DNA from: Tricholomella constricta
Taxonomy: Eukaryota; Basidiomycota; Agaricomycetes; Agaricales; Lyophyllaceae
Direction of reading: 5' to 3'
DNA length: 22,364 nt
NCBI GenBank assembly: GCA_013368375.1
Contig: JAACJP010000083.1
Span: forward strand, 1 to 22,364
Part shown: positions 1 through 10,071 of the stretch, piece by piece
How positions within the stretch are numbered: position 1 is the first letter of the stretch
How the letters are laid out: each line of letters begins with the position of its first letter
Notes under the pieces: model-generated
Told to the model about the DNA's origin: nothing
What the model saw: the letters and a program-made list of their open reading frames with translations, nothing else
Database searches by the model: none
Translations under genes and position numbers: made by a program

Positions 1-2
1 AG

Positions 3-907
3 CCAATGTCGCTGTCAGATGGCGACGTTGACAACTTTCAAAATGACGACGACAATCCACGGTGACGACAATGAGACATCGATGTCCTAGACACATCGCC
101 CTTCCAAGAACCCGCTCCCGATCCCATAACACAGTCCCCTCCCTTTCTCGCCAATTTCTCACCGCCAATACTTCGTGACAGCGCTCCTGACTCAGTGTCG
201 ACTCCTGCTCCCACCACCCCCCCGGATACAGGTGACGGCGGAGGCGAGATCCCCATCACGACCACTACTACATCCGCCCATGCCCACGTCCCCATTATCA
301 CAAATGGCGGCGGAGACACCGCTACGAACACAAGTGACGGCGGAGGTGAGATCCCCATCACGAACACTACTACGTTCGCCCACGCCCACGTCCCCAGGAT
401 CACAAATGGCGGCGGAGACACCGCTACTGCTGTGAACAAACCACAAGAAGACACTGGGGCCACCACTTCCGCACCCGAGGCCAACGCCGATACACTCAAG
501 TCTTCCGACATCTCTGGAAGCGCTTTGGGGTCAAAGCGTGGAGGAAGACATGGACGGGGTGGAAAAAGCGGTGGTAGACGTGGTGGAAAGGGTATCGCTG
601 CTTCAGGGTCCCTGTAGGCGCTGTGGACATAGTCAATACTGACTCAGCGCCAGGTGCTCAGCCCCCGGCCGTCTACACGCCAGCTATAGTCGAATCTGTG
701 CCCACAGGCGTCGCTGCACCCTTGACAAGTACTTTAACATTGCCCACTCCTGCATCAACTGCCAGCCAGCTTGAAGACGAGCCTCGGCGCAGCAGCCGGA
801 AGCGCAAGGCCCCCTCCACCCGTGATGTCTTGGACACGCCCGTCGGGAAACAGGCTCCGGCAAAGCGTCGCAATTTATCAGAGAGATGGCACTATGCGCC
901 GGCCTGA
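3..907 (+). pseudogene. Decayed low-complexity gene end with RRSSRKRK basic tail
   Basis: One reading frame (75-617) runs through acidic, Pro/Thr/Gly-rich and then Gly/Arg-rich sequence (RGGRHGRGGKSGGRRGG). It continues after a one-base frame change near 605-620 into 623-907, which ends in a basic stretch (RRSSRKRKAP) that looks like a nuclear-localisation signal. Upstream the same frame is interrupted by TGA at 63-65 and 72-74, so the gene enters from outside the window and is broken at least three times. Residues coded by 232-435 are two copies of a 34-residue unit (GDGGGEIPIT...). I do not recognise the family; similar Gly/Arg-rich plus basic C-termini are common in agaricomycete repeat-family proteins. 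An intact gene with unseen introns cannot be excluded, but no good GT-AG pair explains the breaks. Confidence 0.5.
232..435 (+). repeat. 102-bp tandem duplication, two copies
   Basis: Copies at 232-333 and 334-435 are about 90% alike and in the same frame (34 residues each). Key repeated words are GDGGGEIPIT, AHAHVP and ITNGGGDTAT. The length is a multiple of three, so the duplication arose or was kept while the frame was coding. Confidence 0.85.
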
Positions 908-2303
908 AAAAATGTATGTAACTTTACAAGGGTTTGTTCGAATGATAATTTTTCATAGTCAACTTCACAGGCTGCGTAGGCTGATTAAACTTGAAATGAC
1001 TTTTACGAGGACTAATTTGTTAGGCTGGCTGGATTTGTAGCTTTAAATTGTGATTGGATTGCTCATAGGCTAGGTCGACCTACATAGGCTAGGTTGACTT
1101 ACGGACTTGCAATTTTCTTTCTATTACTTTACACTTGATAGGCTCGTCGTGCTAGGATGCTACTCAACACGCTCCGTACACTACATTTATAAGTCTATTG
1201 CCCGACTTATTGGTAAGTAGACTTGGGTAGACTGGCATTAGGGGGTTTTAGACTTGGGCCAGCTTCACCATTTGAAGTGCCCTTGAACTTGGGGCGTCGG
1301 CTGAGTTTAGTAAACGCTATGTTGCAGGCGTTGGCTGAGCGTACGAACTGAGGTCCCCGGCAGACCACGAGAGGATAAAGTGCGATGACCGTTGATAGTG
1401 CTAGAAGGCCTGTAGGTGCTGTGCACAACAACAAAACAACTAACAACTATGGGGGGGCGAGAAATGTTAAAAGTTCCCAAACACGCGAGTGTGCAGGGCT
1501 TGTAAGGGTTGTTTGACGAAGGTAAGAGACGATCCGACTCGTGGCTAGTCGAACCGACAACAACGCGACGGGGGCGATGGAACGCGACGTTCCCGAGTGG
1601 AACGGGTCGGCGACGCGACTTTTGGGTGTCGGTCGTGTGACAACGAGACGAACGAGGTTAATACGGAGAACTCACGGGTTCGGGCGACGAGTACGAGGCG
1701 ACAGAGACGGCAGTTACGAGATTTACGACAGTGGCGACGGTTTATACGATGAGGACGGTGCAGAGACGACAGAGACGACGGTTTCGAGCTATTCACTCTG
1801 AGTGTGAGGGAAAATACGGGCTGTAATTCACTGGGGGAAGTAGGTAATACATGGGTATGTTTTTATACTACACGACCGACTCGCCTCGCGCGAGCGCCGG
1901 CGAGGCAGGTGTTTTACTGGTTTTATTGGGAGAAGCACCGCCAAGCTTGGTACCCACCGTCGCATGTGAGTTGGCGATTATGGTGTCCCATGTCGGCGGC
2001 GCGACGCTTTTTAGAGAGTGTGGCGCTCTTCGGCTCGGCAAAGGGGCTTTTGATCGGCTCGAGGCGTCGGGTCGGATGTATGATCGGTGGTGTGGCTTTG
2101 CGATCGGTAGTGGCTCTTGGGTGCAGGACTCCGTGGTACGGCCGGATCCCTCCTACGACTGGCTGGGCAACGGCGTTCCCTAAGATCATTTCAAATTGGG
2201 TTTGGTTGTTGCCGGTTGAGACCTTGGCATACCAACGTGCGCGGTCGTTGACAGGTTATACGGCGTTCTGTGCTCCGTGCGCCCAGAGAGGAGAACTGGC
2301 GTT
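908..2303. other. Gene-poor stretch with short direct repeats
   Basis: No coding region I can support. 1065-1100 holds two near-identical copies of a TAGGCTAGGT-containing word, and related TAGGCT words recur between about 970 and 1150, as in old LTR or satellite DNA. 1540-1800 is rich in CGA/GAC triplets, which keeps several frames open by chance. Open frames such as 1804-2493 and 1851-2183 show no family resemblance and no consistent splice structure. Confidence 0.5.
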
Positions 2304-2325
2304 TCAAGTTACTTTGTCTCTTGGT

Positions 2326-2392
2326 CGGTGCGTCGGTCGTTTGGTCGTATTGTCGGTCGGGTCGGTCGTATTGTCAGTCGGTCGGTTTAGCG
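2326..2392. repeat. GGTC/GTCG-rich simple repeat
   Basis: Reiterated GGTCGGT words with interspersed GTATTGTC; two nearly identical 18-base sub-blocks are visible. Probably replication slippage in non-coding DNA. Confidence 0.6.
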
Positions 2393-2499
2393 CTTTGATC
2401 GCATTCGGGGCCGTGTTCGTTGTGGCGCAGCGGTTGATGTCCGTATTATGGGCAGGTTCGGTGTACAGTGCGGGACGGTGCCCATCACCGTAGGCGTCG

Positions 2500-3700
2500 T
2501 GTTTCTCGAGAGGAAGGAGGCGACGGGGAATACCACCAAGACGACTGGTGATAATGAAAGAAACAACGTCGTCCAGCCGCCACCAGGTCTGATATGTCTC
2601 GAATTCAGGAGAGTCAACACTGTGGAGCGCAAAGTCGATAAACGGAGGAAAGGTCGGGATGGATGAGGGATCCGAGAAAGCGCCAGGAGAGGGTCGGGAG
2701 ACAAACGCGCCAAAGTCCAGTATGTTCAATAGTACTCTGTACGCCCGAGTACCAGTCCAGCCAGTCATCAGCCCGAGTAAGTAGAGGAATATGCGAAGTA
2801 ACAGGAAGTTTCGTTTCAGTAAAAGTGTAGGTAGGAAGAACTGGGGAGGGTTCAACAAACGTGCGGGCAGGAGACGGTTGACGAGAAGGAACAGGATGTA
2901 AAGAAAGGGCAGTAGAGTGTGAGGAATGGGGAGAGCGAGAAGTAGGAATGGGAGAAGGATAGAACAGGGGAGTACGAGTAGCCACCGGAGGAGGAGATCG
3001 AGGAGTCAATTGGGAGAGAAACAGGGTAACGAGGTTGCGGGGCAAGAGGAGTATTGAGACAAACGTGTAAGGGAGAACGAATAAGCGGATGCGCCAGACG
3101 AGAAGGAGGGGGACGGAACGGGGAAGGAGAAACAGGAGAGAGATGTGAAGGAATCGAAGAAGTGGGAATAGAACGAACAGGAGGAGAATTGACAGGAACA
3201 ATACCAGAGTGTGGAAGAGAACGAGAAGATGGAGGACGGGAATGGACAAGGGAAGTCAAAGGACGAGGAGAAGCCTGAATATATGCAGGTGAAATGTTGC
3301 GTGGAACTGGGGTTGGGGTGGGAGGAGTATGATAAGAGGTATTAAGTCCAATATGAGAGGGGGAAGGATCGGCAACGGCACTGTATGCTTTATGTGAAGG
3401 AGAAGGGGCACGAGAACGAGACTCAACTGGATGTATGTGGTGTAAAGTATGTGACCATGTGATACCCCCGCTGGGAAAGAAGAAATAACGGGAGGAGGAG
3501 TTTGTAGAGCTAAATGGTTCGGGACTGATGACGTGGACAACCTTGAAGAGTTACGAGCGCCAGGGAGGTGAGCCGGAGTGGACTGGACACGACTGGGAGG
3601 CTGAACAGAATGATGAGATGACGTTGATTGACCTCTAGACGGCGGCGGCGCTGAGCCCAAGTTGGACCCTTGAGAACTAGGAACGTAATCTCGAGATTTT
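2500..3700 (-). pseudogene. Copia-type retrotransposon gag fragment, frameshifted
   Basis: Read on the minus strand, a Pro/Ser-rich leader (about 3700-2860, switching frame more than once) is followed by LPVTSHIPLLTRADDWLDWY and STIEHTGL, then after a frameshift near 2720 by FSDPSSIPTFPPF, ETYQTWWRLDDVVSFII and TSRLGGIP. Order and wording match the gag/UBN2-like region of agaricomycete Ty1/Copia elements: a strand preceding the substrate-like W..W motif, a PSxPxFPP segment, then a WWxxDxxxxxxIxSRL motif. No zinc knuckle, protease, integrase or reverse transcriptase follows; homology stops near 2500 and the sequence becomes unrelated. This is a 5' fragment of a dead element. The family call rests on motif memory, not on a search. 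Confidence 0.6.
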
Positions 3701-3707
3701 GATCTAG

Positions 3708-3727
3708 GCGGGGCCCATAACCTGATG
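3708..3727 (-). promoter_or_regulatory. Possible tRNA-half primer-binding site of the Copia relic
   Basis: Read on the plus strand this segment resembles the 5' half and anticodon arm of initiator tRNA-Met (GGGCCCATAACC). On the minus strand it lies between LTR-like DNA and the gag leader, where a primer-binding site belongs. Some Copia elements (first described in Drosophila copia) prime from an internally cut initiator tRNA-Met. The match is by eye and imperfect, so this is a suggestion only. Confidence 0.35.
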
Positions 3728-3793
3728 GCCTGATCCGGTCTAGAATACAGAATCCTCAGTGCTCACTGCTCGGTGAAGGCAAGAACAACTGTA

Positions 3794-3838
3794 ATCATTC
3801 AATATACCTAGAATACAGATTAGAGGATATTGAATGAT
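3794..3838. repeat. Perfect 12-bp inverted repeat (hairpin)
   Basis: Arms ATCATTCAATAT (3794-3805) and ATATTGAATGAT (3827-3838) are exact reverse complements with a 21-base spacer. Confidence 0.8.
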
Positions 3839-3872
3839 AAGTAAAGCAGTAAAAAGGTAACGGAGATACGTA

Positions 3873-3912
3873 CATCCTCAGTGCTCGGTGAAGGCAAGAG
3901 CAACTGAGGATG
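3873..3912. repeat. Hairpin inside the second 40-bp repeat copy
   Basis: CATCCTCAGTGCTC (3873-3886) pairs with GAGCAACTGAGGATG (3898-3912) with one bulged base and a loop of about 11 bases. The first repeat copy (3752-3790) lacks the right arm, so only this copy can fold. Confidence 0.7.
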
Positions 3913-3949
3913 GCGACGACGACGCGAATGTATATGAACGATCACGTGT

Positions 3950-5293
3950 TCAGGAGTACGTAAGTGATGAGATAAAGGGAGGAGGAACGAGTCCCAACAA
4001 CCACTCCTCCTCCCCCTCTTTCTCCAGTTTAAACTCTAAAAAGTCCTTGAATTGTTCCAACTCCTGCATCACCATATCCTTGAAGAGCTCCGAATTCATG
4101 TTCCCAGTGTAACAGATAACAATCAAAGCTTGCTCCAAACCAGGGAACCCAGTGAAGAAAGACGCGAGATGTCTCCAGCCTATGTAATCCCAGCCCCTTA
4201 TAGTGGCCAGAGTTGGATTCTCAGGTACGTGGATTGGAAAGATCATAAAGATGTCCTTGAGGGGAGTTCCCGCTTTGATGGTGGAGAGAGTAGATAGCAA
4301 GCCTTCTGGGGGGGAGATACATAAAAGGTCTGATCGAGGAGTGCCGGCGAATTCGAAGTCCAGGACTTGAAGGCTTGTATTGCGCGACATATCGACCGGC
4401 TCGATTTCGAACGTTCCCGATTCCAAATCTAGCAGTGCATTAGTTACCTCTGTTAATGAATTTGGGGCAAAGAGCCTACGATGAACTTACCTATATGAGG
4501 CCTGAGCCATAAATGTTGCAGAGAAGCTCCAACCATGTGTGTCATGGCCGAAGCGGCATCAAAGTCGATCGTGTCATAGAGGGATGTTACTGTAAGACTT
4601 TGAAGGCCCGAGAGGTCAAGGACGCAATTTGGGTCTTGAATCCAGTCGATAAACTCCAAGGTATGGTAGGGCCTTGTCCAAGCAAAATCGCAGACGAAGC
4701 TTTCCGGACGAACCTTCTGGGGACATGCTGGCTGCGGTGCCTGTTTCTCCAACCTTCTGGCGAAGTCCAAGTCGCCTTGTATGTCTTCAGGAGAGTCAGT
4801 TATAGCAAGCTCGACATACCGCAAAGGCGCTCCTCGGGAAAGCAGGAGTTGGATGTCCCCATACGTGGGATCGACCTTCCAGTGATTTATGCTGAACGAC
4901 GTTAGCGTGGGCAGCGCTAACGTGGCGACAAGGCAATCTCTGAGCGATCCCGAGATGTCGTACCATCCTACGGCGGGCTCCGAAGTTGAGGGGCCGATGA
5001 GGACACTTTCGACACGTTTCAGTCGACGGAGGATAGCGGCGAGAACGTCTCCTTGCGAAGCCAAGGGGAGTGAACCTGATATCACGGACGAGACGCCCCA
5101 AGTGTGGAAACTCGATGAGAAGATCGTGGAAAGATGAAAGCTGTTTGGTTGTAGAGATAGAGACAACACGAAAGAGGGGCCCTCGAGTGGGCGCATACCA
5201 GGAGCGGCACACGAGCGCACAGGATTGGAGGCTTCCGCGGTCATCAAGGTTGTCGATGATGATTGAAATGAGCTCTTGAGGAAAGGTGTTCAT
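3950..5293 (-). CDS. F-box protein, C-terminal LRR-like region, one frameshift
   Basis: Translation starts at ATG 5293 (MNTFPQELISIIIDNLDD). Residues about 3-50 form an F-box: P-x-E-L near the start, then CALVCRSWYAPTR and PLFRVVSI. F-box proteins bind SKP1 and present substrates to SCF ubiquitin ligases. The rest has spaced Leu-rich segments (LPTLTSFSINHW, LSGLQSLTVTSLYD, NTSLQVLDFEFAG), like the degenerate repeats of basidiomycete F-box proteins. Exons are 5293-4491 and 4449-3950, with a 41-nt GTAAGT...ACAG intron. The frame changes by one base near 5055-5070, in a CTCCCCTTGG context, between DIRFTPL and ASQGDVLAAILRRL. No intron fits there, so one base appears inserted; removing it gives 433 residues. 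Either a recent pseudogene or a homopolymer sequence error. Confidence 0.8.
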
Positions 5294-5873
5294 CTCGAGG
5301 ATTATGAGGAGCGAACGACTCGTCCATGGCTTTTTAACAGATACGAAATCCGCCAATCTCATACCAGCCGAACCTGGAACAAAAAGGCTTTACATAACCT
5401 TCAATTGAAGTCACTGGAATTGAATCTATCATTTGTCTATCATCTATTATTTATTGTACGTCAAAAGTTGACTTACATAAGGTCACTTCAACGTCCGTCT
5501 AACAGATTGTTGATAGTAACCTCTTCATCACAAGGCTGGGTCTGTACGAACAATCAGAACGCATAGCATGGGGACCGCGGTCCTGAAAATCTGATCAAAA
5601 GCTGATCTGAACCTCCTTGGCTTTTGTCTTTGCTGTGTCCGAGTCGGCGTCCGATGCTCCGCACAGGATTAAAAAAAATTCACACCCGGTTCCTCTACAG
5701 ACCTTGACGGCCTATCGCATCCTACTACCGCATCTTACTACGTTACACAGAAAGTACCAACGAAGTCAATTATATTATACAAGAGTAGTTATGTGACCGA
5801 AACGACTCGAAAGTAATGTTTTTGAACGCGACGAATCATCGATTATTTTTCCAGCACGCACCGAGCATACGTT
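5294..5873. other. Intergenic: F-box upstream region and MADS 3' region
   Basis: 580 bp between two minus-strand genes. The part next to 5293 is AT-rich (runs of CTATCAT and TTATTTATT around 5425-5460) and should carry the F-box promoter. 5700-5873 should hold the 3' UTR of the MADS gene. No other coding sequence seen. Confidence 0.5.
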
Positions 5874-7758
5874 TCATCCTGTGGCTGCACCATTGTTTGC
5901 CCCAGACAAAAAGTCCAGCCAATCTGTGCCATTCCCTCCTCCGCCACCCGGGCCAATGCCGCCGGGGCCGGCACTAGCCCCAGATCCAGCAGACCCCCCG
6001 TCCCTCTCGCGGTCCCCCTCTCTTTCGCTGCCACTACGCGAACCAGGTTTCGAAGGCGGCATGTCTCCGCCAGGTCCTGAGACAGCGGCAGGAACGTGCA
6101 CGGGCCAGTCCAGTCCAAACGATGCCGCAGCGCCCGACGATGACGAGTTCCGGCGAGCGAGGCTTACGCGCGCCTGCTGTTCTGCGTCCATAAATGCCGC
6201 GAATAGATCCCCGCTGCCACCTCCACCGGAACTTCCACCTCCGCTGCCACTCGAGGGTCCGGCATCGCCCCCATAGGACCCGTAGACGTTACGTGAGGGA
6301 AGGACACCGCTGCTGCTGCTGTTGCTAGCACTTCGAGCACGGGCAGAGGATGCGAAGTCGGCTTGAGACTGAAGCGGGATAAAATTCGGCGGAGGGGGGG
6401 TACTGCTACTCTGGCCGTAGTGTCCCCCAGGACCGGAAGTTGGGAAGAAGGGTGCATACTGAGGGTGCTGGTGGCGCTGGTGGTGGTGGTGGGAGGCTGA
6501 AGAGGACGAGTGTGGATGACCGTGCGTAGACTGATGGGGCATATTGTACCCAGAAACTCCGTAGTTACGTGAAAGTACGTCGCTGTTGTGGGAGTATCGC
6601 CCACTGCGGCTGCCGCTGACGGGGCTGCCCGCACTTGGCATGGGATCGTCGGAGGAAGAGCGGGAATGTGCGAGGCCTGGACTTGGTACGATTCCAAGAC
6701 GCGGTTTCTTGCTCTGTTGGGGATGCATGGGCCCGAGACGGTCGCTTGAGATGGGATGCTGGTGTTGCTGATGGTGGTGGTGCTGGGACATCGACATCGA
6801 CGGCGGTAATTGACGCGAAAGCTGGTGAGGGTGAGGAAGGGACATCCGAGGAGGCACGTAGTCGAGCTGTATTGGGGACGGACGTTGGGCAATCGTCGGA
6901 TGCTATGCTTAGGATATAGAGACGTACATCGGTATTCATAAGATCATTGGAGCTGGACTGTTTGAGTTCGCCGTCGCCCCTCCGCTTCGCGCCCCGTATA
7001 GACGGGACAACAACATCATCCGGTTCTTCATCTACATCGTCCTCCTCACCCTCGCCTACGTCTTCCATCTTCGCACCGGATGGATTACCGGAGAAGTCGG
7101 ACGGCCCTCGAGTGTCTTTCTCGCCATCATGCTGGCAGAGTGCCAGTTAGATGTAAGATCGAAGAATAGAAGACGGATGGAACACACATGAAGGTGTCGT
7201 TGGATAATGTCGTGGACGTCAGAAGAACCATACTGGTAAAGCTTGAGATGATGGCCTGGCCTCTCCTCTGTGTAGATAAAAATAGAACAAGGGTCAGTCG
7301 GGAAATGTGGGGGAATACTTGGCACTGGGAATGCCAGCAAGCTGGGAAGTAAGTAACGTACCGAAGACAATGACCGCGACGTCTACAGAACAGAGAACAC
7401 CGAGCTCATATGCTTTTTTGAAAAGTCCGTTCTTGCGCTGCAGACATGAAATATAATTATAAACAACCAGGACAAGTGCCAAGACATTGCGGTCAAAAAT
7501 AGCAAAAAACGTTGGTTAAAGTAGGCGAGACGGACCTTTAAAAAGGTCACTGAACGATTGCGTTCATGCTATGTATAAGAGCATTCAGTAAGCAAGGAGC
7601 TGTAGAACGGCCGAGAAGTGGTATTATTGGGCTGGGGCGTTTAAAAAGACGAGAGTACCCAGCCACTGGATCGGGGAGAGCAGAAGAACATAGGTAGTGA
7701 AAAGATGAACAAGAAGGCTCACAGTAATGGGCTGAATTTCGATCTTTCTCCTACCCAT
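5874..7758 (-). CDS. MADS-box transcription factor, MEF2/RLM1 type, complete
   Basis: Six exons: 7758-7723, 7568-7536, 7437-7362, 7267-7188, 7131-6928, 6866-5874; 473 residues. Residues 1-60 are a full MADS DNA-binding and dimerisation domain: [61 protein letters not shown]. The MGRRKIEI start and this spacing are the MEF2/RLM1 class, as opposed to the SRF/MCM1 class. In yeasts RLM1 is a nuclear target of the cell-wall-integrity MAP kinase. An acidic block ([17 protein letters not shown]) follows, then a long His/Ser/Gly/Pro-rich disordered region with Ser-Pro sites and a C-terminal TDWLDFLSG motif. The first 57 codons are split over four small exons, and every junction restores the conserved sequence, so the model is secure there. 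The exact role in this species is inferred. Confidence 0.95.
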
Positions 7759-8379
7759 GACTTGGGAGATGCTAGGTGGGCCGTAGCTGGGGGTTTGCTG
7801 GCTAGTTAACGGCCAACCAGTCCAAACCTTCCAACCAGAATCTCGGCATCGCCGGTGCCGAGGTTGCATAACATGTACAAGCTGTGCTCGATCACTCACC
7901 CCATTGGCCACCCCACAAATGCCGACACTCCCGCCGCCGCACTGGCAGGTTCTCCGCGCAGATCGCCTGACGGCCGCGTTCTTGTCCACGCGCCAAATTG
8001 TCCATCTGTTCCCACTGTGACGTTCTGTTTCATCCATTGTCAACCAACAGCTGCCCACAGTTTCCACTCCAATCCAACCCACGCCTCCTCTTCTCCCGTC
8101 TAAACCCCGAGTCATTGCATCATGACGATATTGACGGATCTTATCACCATTTCAATACAATCCTCATTGCGGCCAAGCCTTCATATCTATAATATTACGA
8201 GGCCTAAATCACATTCGTGCCCCAACTCCATCGCGTGTATCCATTGCCACTCGCTGATCCACGGCCTCATCGGTGAATTCAATTCACTCGTACTTATCAT
8301 CTGACTTCCTAAGGTTCATGCGTAACCCTGTTACCATGCCGCGGCTTCGCTCAAGGGAATAAATGTCTATATGGGATTG
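7759..8379. other. MADS gene upstream region
   Basis: 620 bp between the MADS start and the end of the next minus-strand gene. It has long C/T-rich runs on the plus strand and scattered CCACCCCAC/CCAAC words, as in basidiomycete promoters. Open frames at 7855-8103 and 7624-8115 lack family likeness; the latter reads through MADS exon 1 and intron 1. No gene supported. Confidence 0.5.
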
Positions 8380-8863
8380 CTACGGATTACCGTTATCCCG
8401 GTAAAGGTGTATTTGGACGCCCTTGCTTGTTTTCTCTAACCACGCTACACCCACGACATGGTGAGACTCGGTGCTAAAGGGTCCTTCCGGTTTTCGATAT
8501 TCATATTCAACCTCGAGAGCTGAACATGGTAGACAAGATGGACGCACGTCCTCCTGGAGCTTTTCGCTATAAGGTAGTTCCGTGAAATGTAGTTTTCACA
8601 GCATCTGGGAACGTACAACATCATTCGGTGCCTGGATGACCTTCTGAATCGACACTCTTAGCTTCGATTCCCTCGACGCCTCATCTTGCTCTTCGGGACT
8701 CTCATACAAGCCTGTCTCGTAAGCCCGGTATCGGTCGAATTGTGGCGAGATTCTCTCGTCACTCCTTACTGCTCAGAACCCAATGTGATATGATGTATTG
8801 GAGGGCGACCGACCTGGACTCTGCTGCGCTCATACGATGAGTAACTGAGCTTTCGACCATCAT
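8380..8863 (-). CDS. Small three-exon protein of unknown function
   Basis: The frames only make sense when spliced: 8863-8814, 8764-8617 and 8553-8380, giving 123 residues. Exon 2 is charged (FDRYRAYETGLYESPEEQ). Exon 3 reads EDVRPSCLPCSALEVEYEYR and ends VGVAWLEKTSKGVQIHLYRD before TAG at 8380-8382. A CxxC pair lies near the start of exon 3. The 49-nt first intron has a weak donor (GTCGGT) and an AAG acceptor; the second (GTACGT donor) can end at CTCCAG, as used here, or six bases earlier. Start is ATG 8863 (the first of two in tandem). I recognise no family. Coding status is inferred from three consecutive non-random exons joined in frame. Confidence 0.5.
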
Positions 8864-9725
8864 CGATCATTATCTTTTGTGCTTCACATGCGCACCGTTG
8901 GCTTGATGATTTACCGAGGTCAAATCCATGGGCTGGCCTAGTTATATCTCACGTTGTCAAATGTCTGCGGAGCGCCCTCTGCTGTCCGTCCATGTTCGTT
9001 TCGGCAGCAATCGAGTATTTTTAATGACCTCTCTCTGGGAACTGGAATCGCTCGCACCAATAACGTCTCGGCCAATGTATCAATATTCCAGCCACACCAT
9101 TGTTCCAGGGTTGATCCTCGTTTTTTCTCTCAGTACTGCTAAACTTGTATTCAATGTTGCCACCGGACTGCTTCGCCTCTTTTGTTCTCCTCACGACCAT
9201 CTGCTTTCGTTGTTGTCGTTCTATAGCGCCCAAGGACTACTTGGTTACTGCAAAACAACGGCGTCAGGACAAGCCTTCGCGAGCCACTGTTTTCCCGAGC
9301 CTCGATGTCTAACAATACCATGGGAGCATCCACTGAACATTGGAGGCCTCGAGGTCAGGAAGGAGCACTCCGCGTGTCAGATATTCTAAGATGAAATGAT
9401 CAAGCAAACAATGATTATGCTGTGAATTCTGAGCTCTGCAGAGGACATGAGGGCCAAGAGGTTCCTTGGGGTCATGGGGTCGCAACCACTGGCCCCCTTC
9501 TGCAGCCGTGTCTGAGACCAGTGAGAATGCATCCACTAGACTATCACGTCGTTCAATTCAATAACCGGAGGCGCACTGGTTTAGAAATTGTAAGGGAGGT
9601 AGGAGGTGGAATGACAAGAAATTGGAAGTTTTGGCCCTACCTTCCAAGTATGATCAGCTCGAGGCTTGCAACGAACGGAGGAGGAGAAGCCCATTTCGGG
9701 GCTCATTGCTTATGCCTGTCGGTTG
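8864..9725. other. Intergenic, one long open frame of doubtful coding value
   Basis: An ATG-initiated plus-strand frame at 8928-9389 encodes 153 residues (starts MGWPSYISRC), divergent from the 8863 start. Its residue mix looks random and I see no domain or splice sites. Minus-strand frames at 9021-9233 and 9309-9536 are equally unconvincing. Nothing else is supported. Confidence 0.3.
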
Positions 9726-9751
9726 TTATGTCCACATAACAGGACATAACA
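9724..9751. repeat. 10-bp perfect hairpin
   Basis: TGTTATGTCC (9724-9733) and GGACATAACA (9742-9751) are exact complements around an 8-base loop that itself repeats ACATAAC; the ACATAAC word occurs four times in 9733-9757. It overlaps the end of the small minus-strand ORF 9726-9887. Confidence 0.7.
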
Positions 9752-9887
9752 CATAACGCGTACAGCCACTGACCGATTTGGCTAGGGATTCCCATCTCTC
9801 ATCGTTGGGGATCATCTTCGCAACTTTCACCACGTCGATGGCCGCCTCTCCTGGTTGATTTCCATTCTCTACTCTGCGGCTTGTCAT
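9726..9887 (-). CDS. Possible small ORF, unknown
   Basis: ATG 9887 to TAA 9726 encodes 53 residues with a protein-like mix in its first 36 (includes QPGEAAIDVVKVAKMIPNDE and RWESLAKS). A donor-like GTCAGT follows the AAATCG codons near 9772, so it may be the first exon of a longer gene whose next exon I could not find. No family recognised. Confidence 0.25.
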   Translation of the reverse strand: MTSRRVENGNQPGEAAIDVVKVAKMIPNDERWESLAKSVSGCTRYVLCPVMWT

Positions 9888-10071
9888 CTTAAGTTATCAC
9901 AGTCATTAGTTTCTCAAATTGTTTATTTCTGAGCTGCACGTCGTAGCAAGGATGGTGCGAGATGGTGCGTACCTTGTACATATCCTCTTGCTCACTTTTA
10001 CTCACTAAACCTACTGCAGGCCTAACTACATCTACGGGCTACATATCCTCATAGAATCAGTGGAGAGAATA

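Larger units (their letters stand above)
3726..3945 (-). repeat. LTR-like segment with an internal 40-bp direct repeat
   Basis: Two copies of a roughly 32-39-base word (ATCCTCAGTGCTC...GGTGAAGGCAAGA) lie at 3752-3790 and 3874-3905, about 122 bp apart. The first copy carries an extra seven-base duplication (ACTGCTC). The block sits directly 5' of the putative primer-binding site on the minus strand, as a 5' LTR would. Exact LTR ends cannot be set because no second LTR is in the window. Confidence 0.35.

Noticed and set aside
1940..1960. AAGCTTGGTACC, like a cloning polylinker
   Set aside because: Only 12 bases; flanking DNA does not match lacZ or any vector sequence I know.
1804..2493. 229-codon plus-strand open frame
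   Set aside because: No family likeness; crosses simple repeats, and two other frames are open as well.
2614..3249. Leu/Phe-rich minus-strand frame resembling a membrane protein
   Set aside because: It is the wrong frame of the Pro/Ser-rich gag leader; the true frame changes several times within it.
5881..6892. Long frames antisense or out of frame in the MADS gene
   Set aside because: Shadows of the low-complexity His/Ser/Gly-rich exon.
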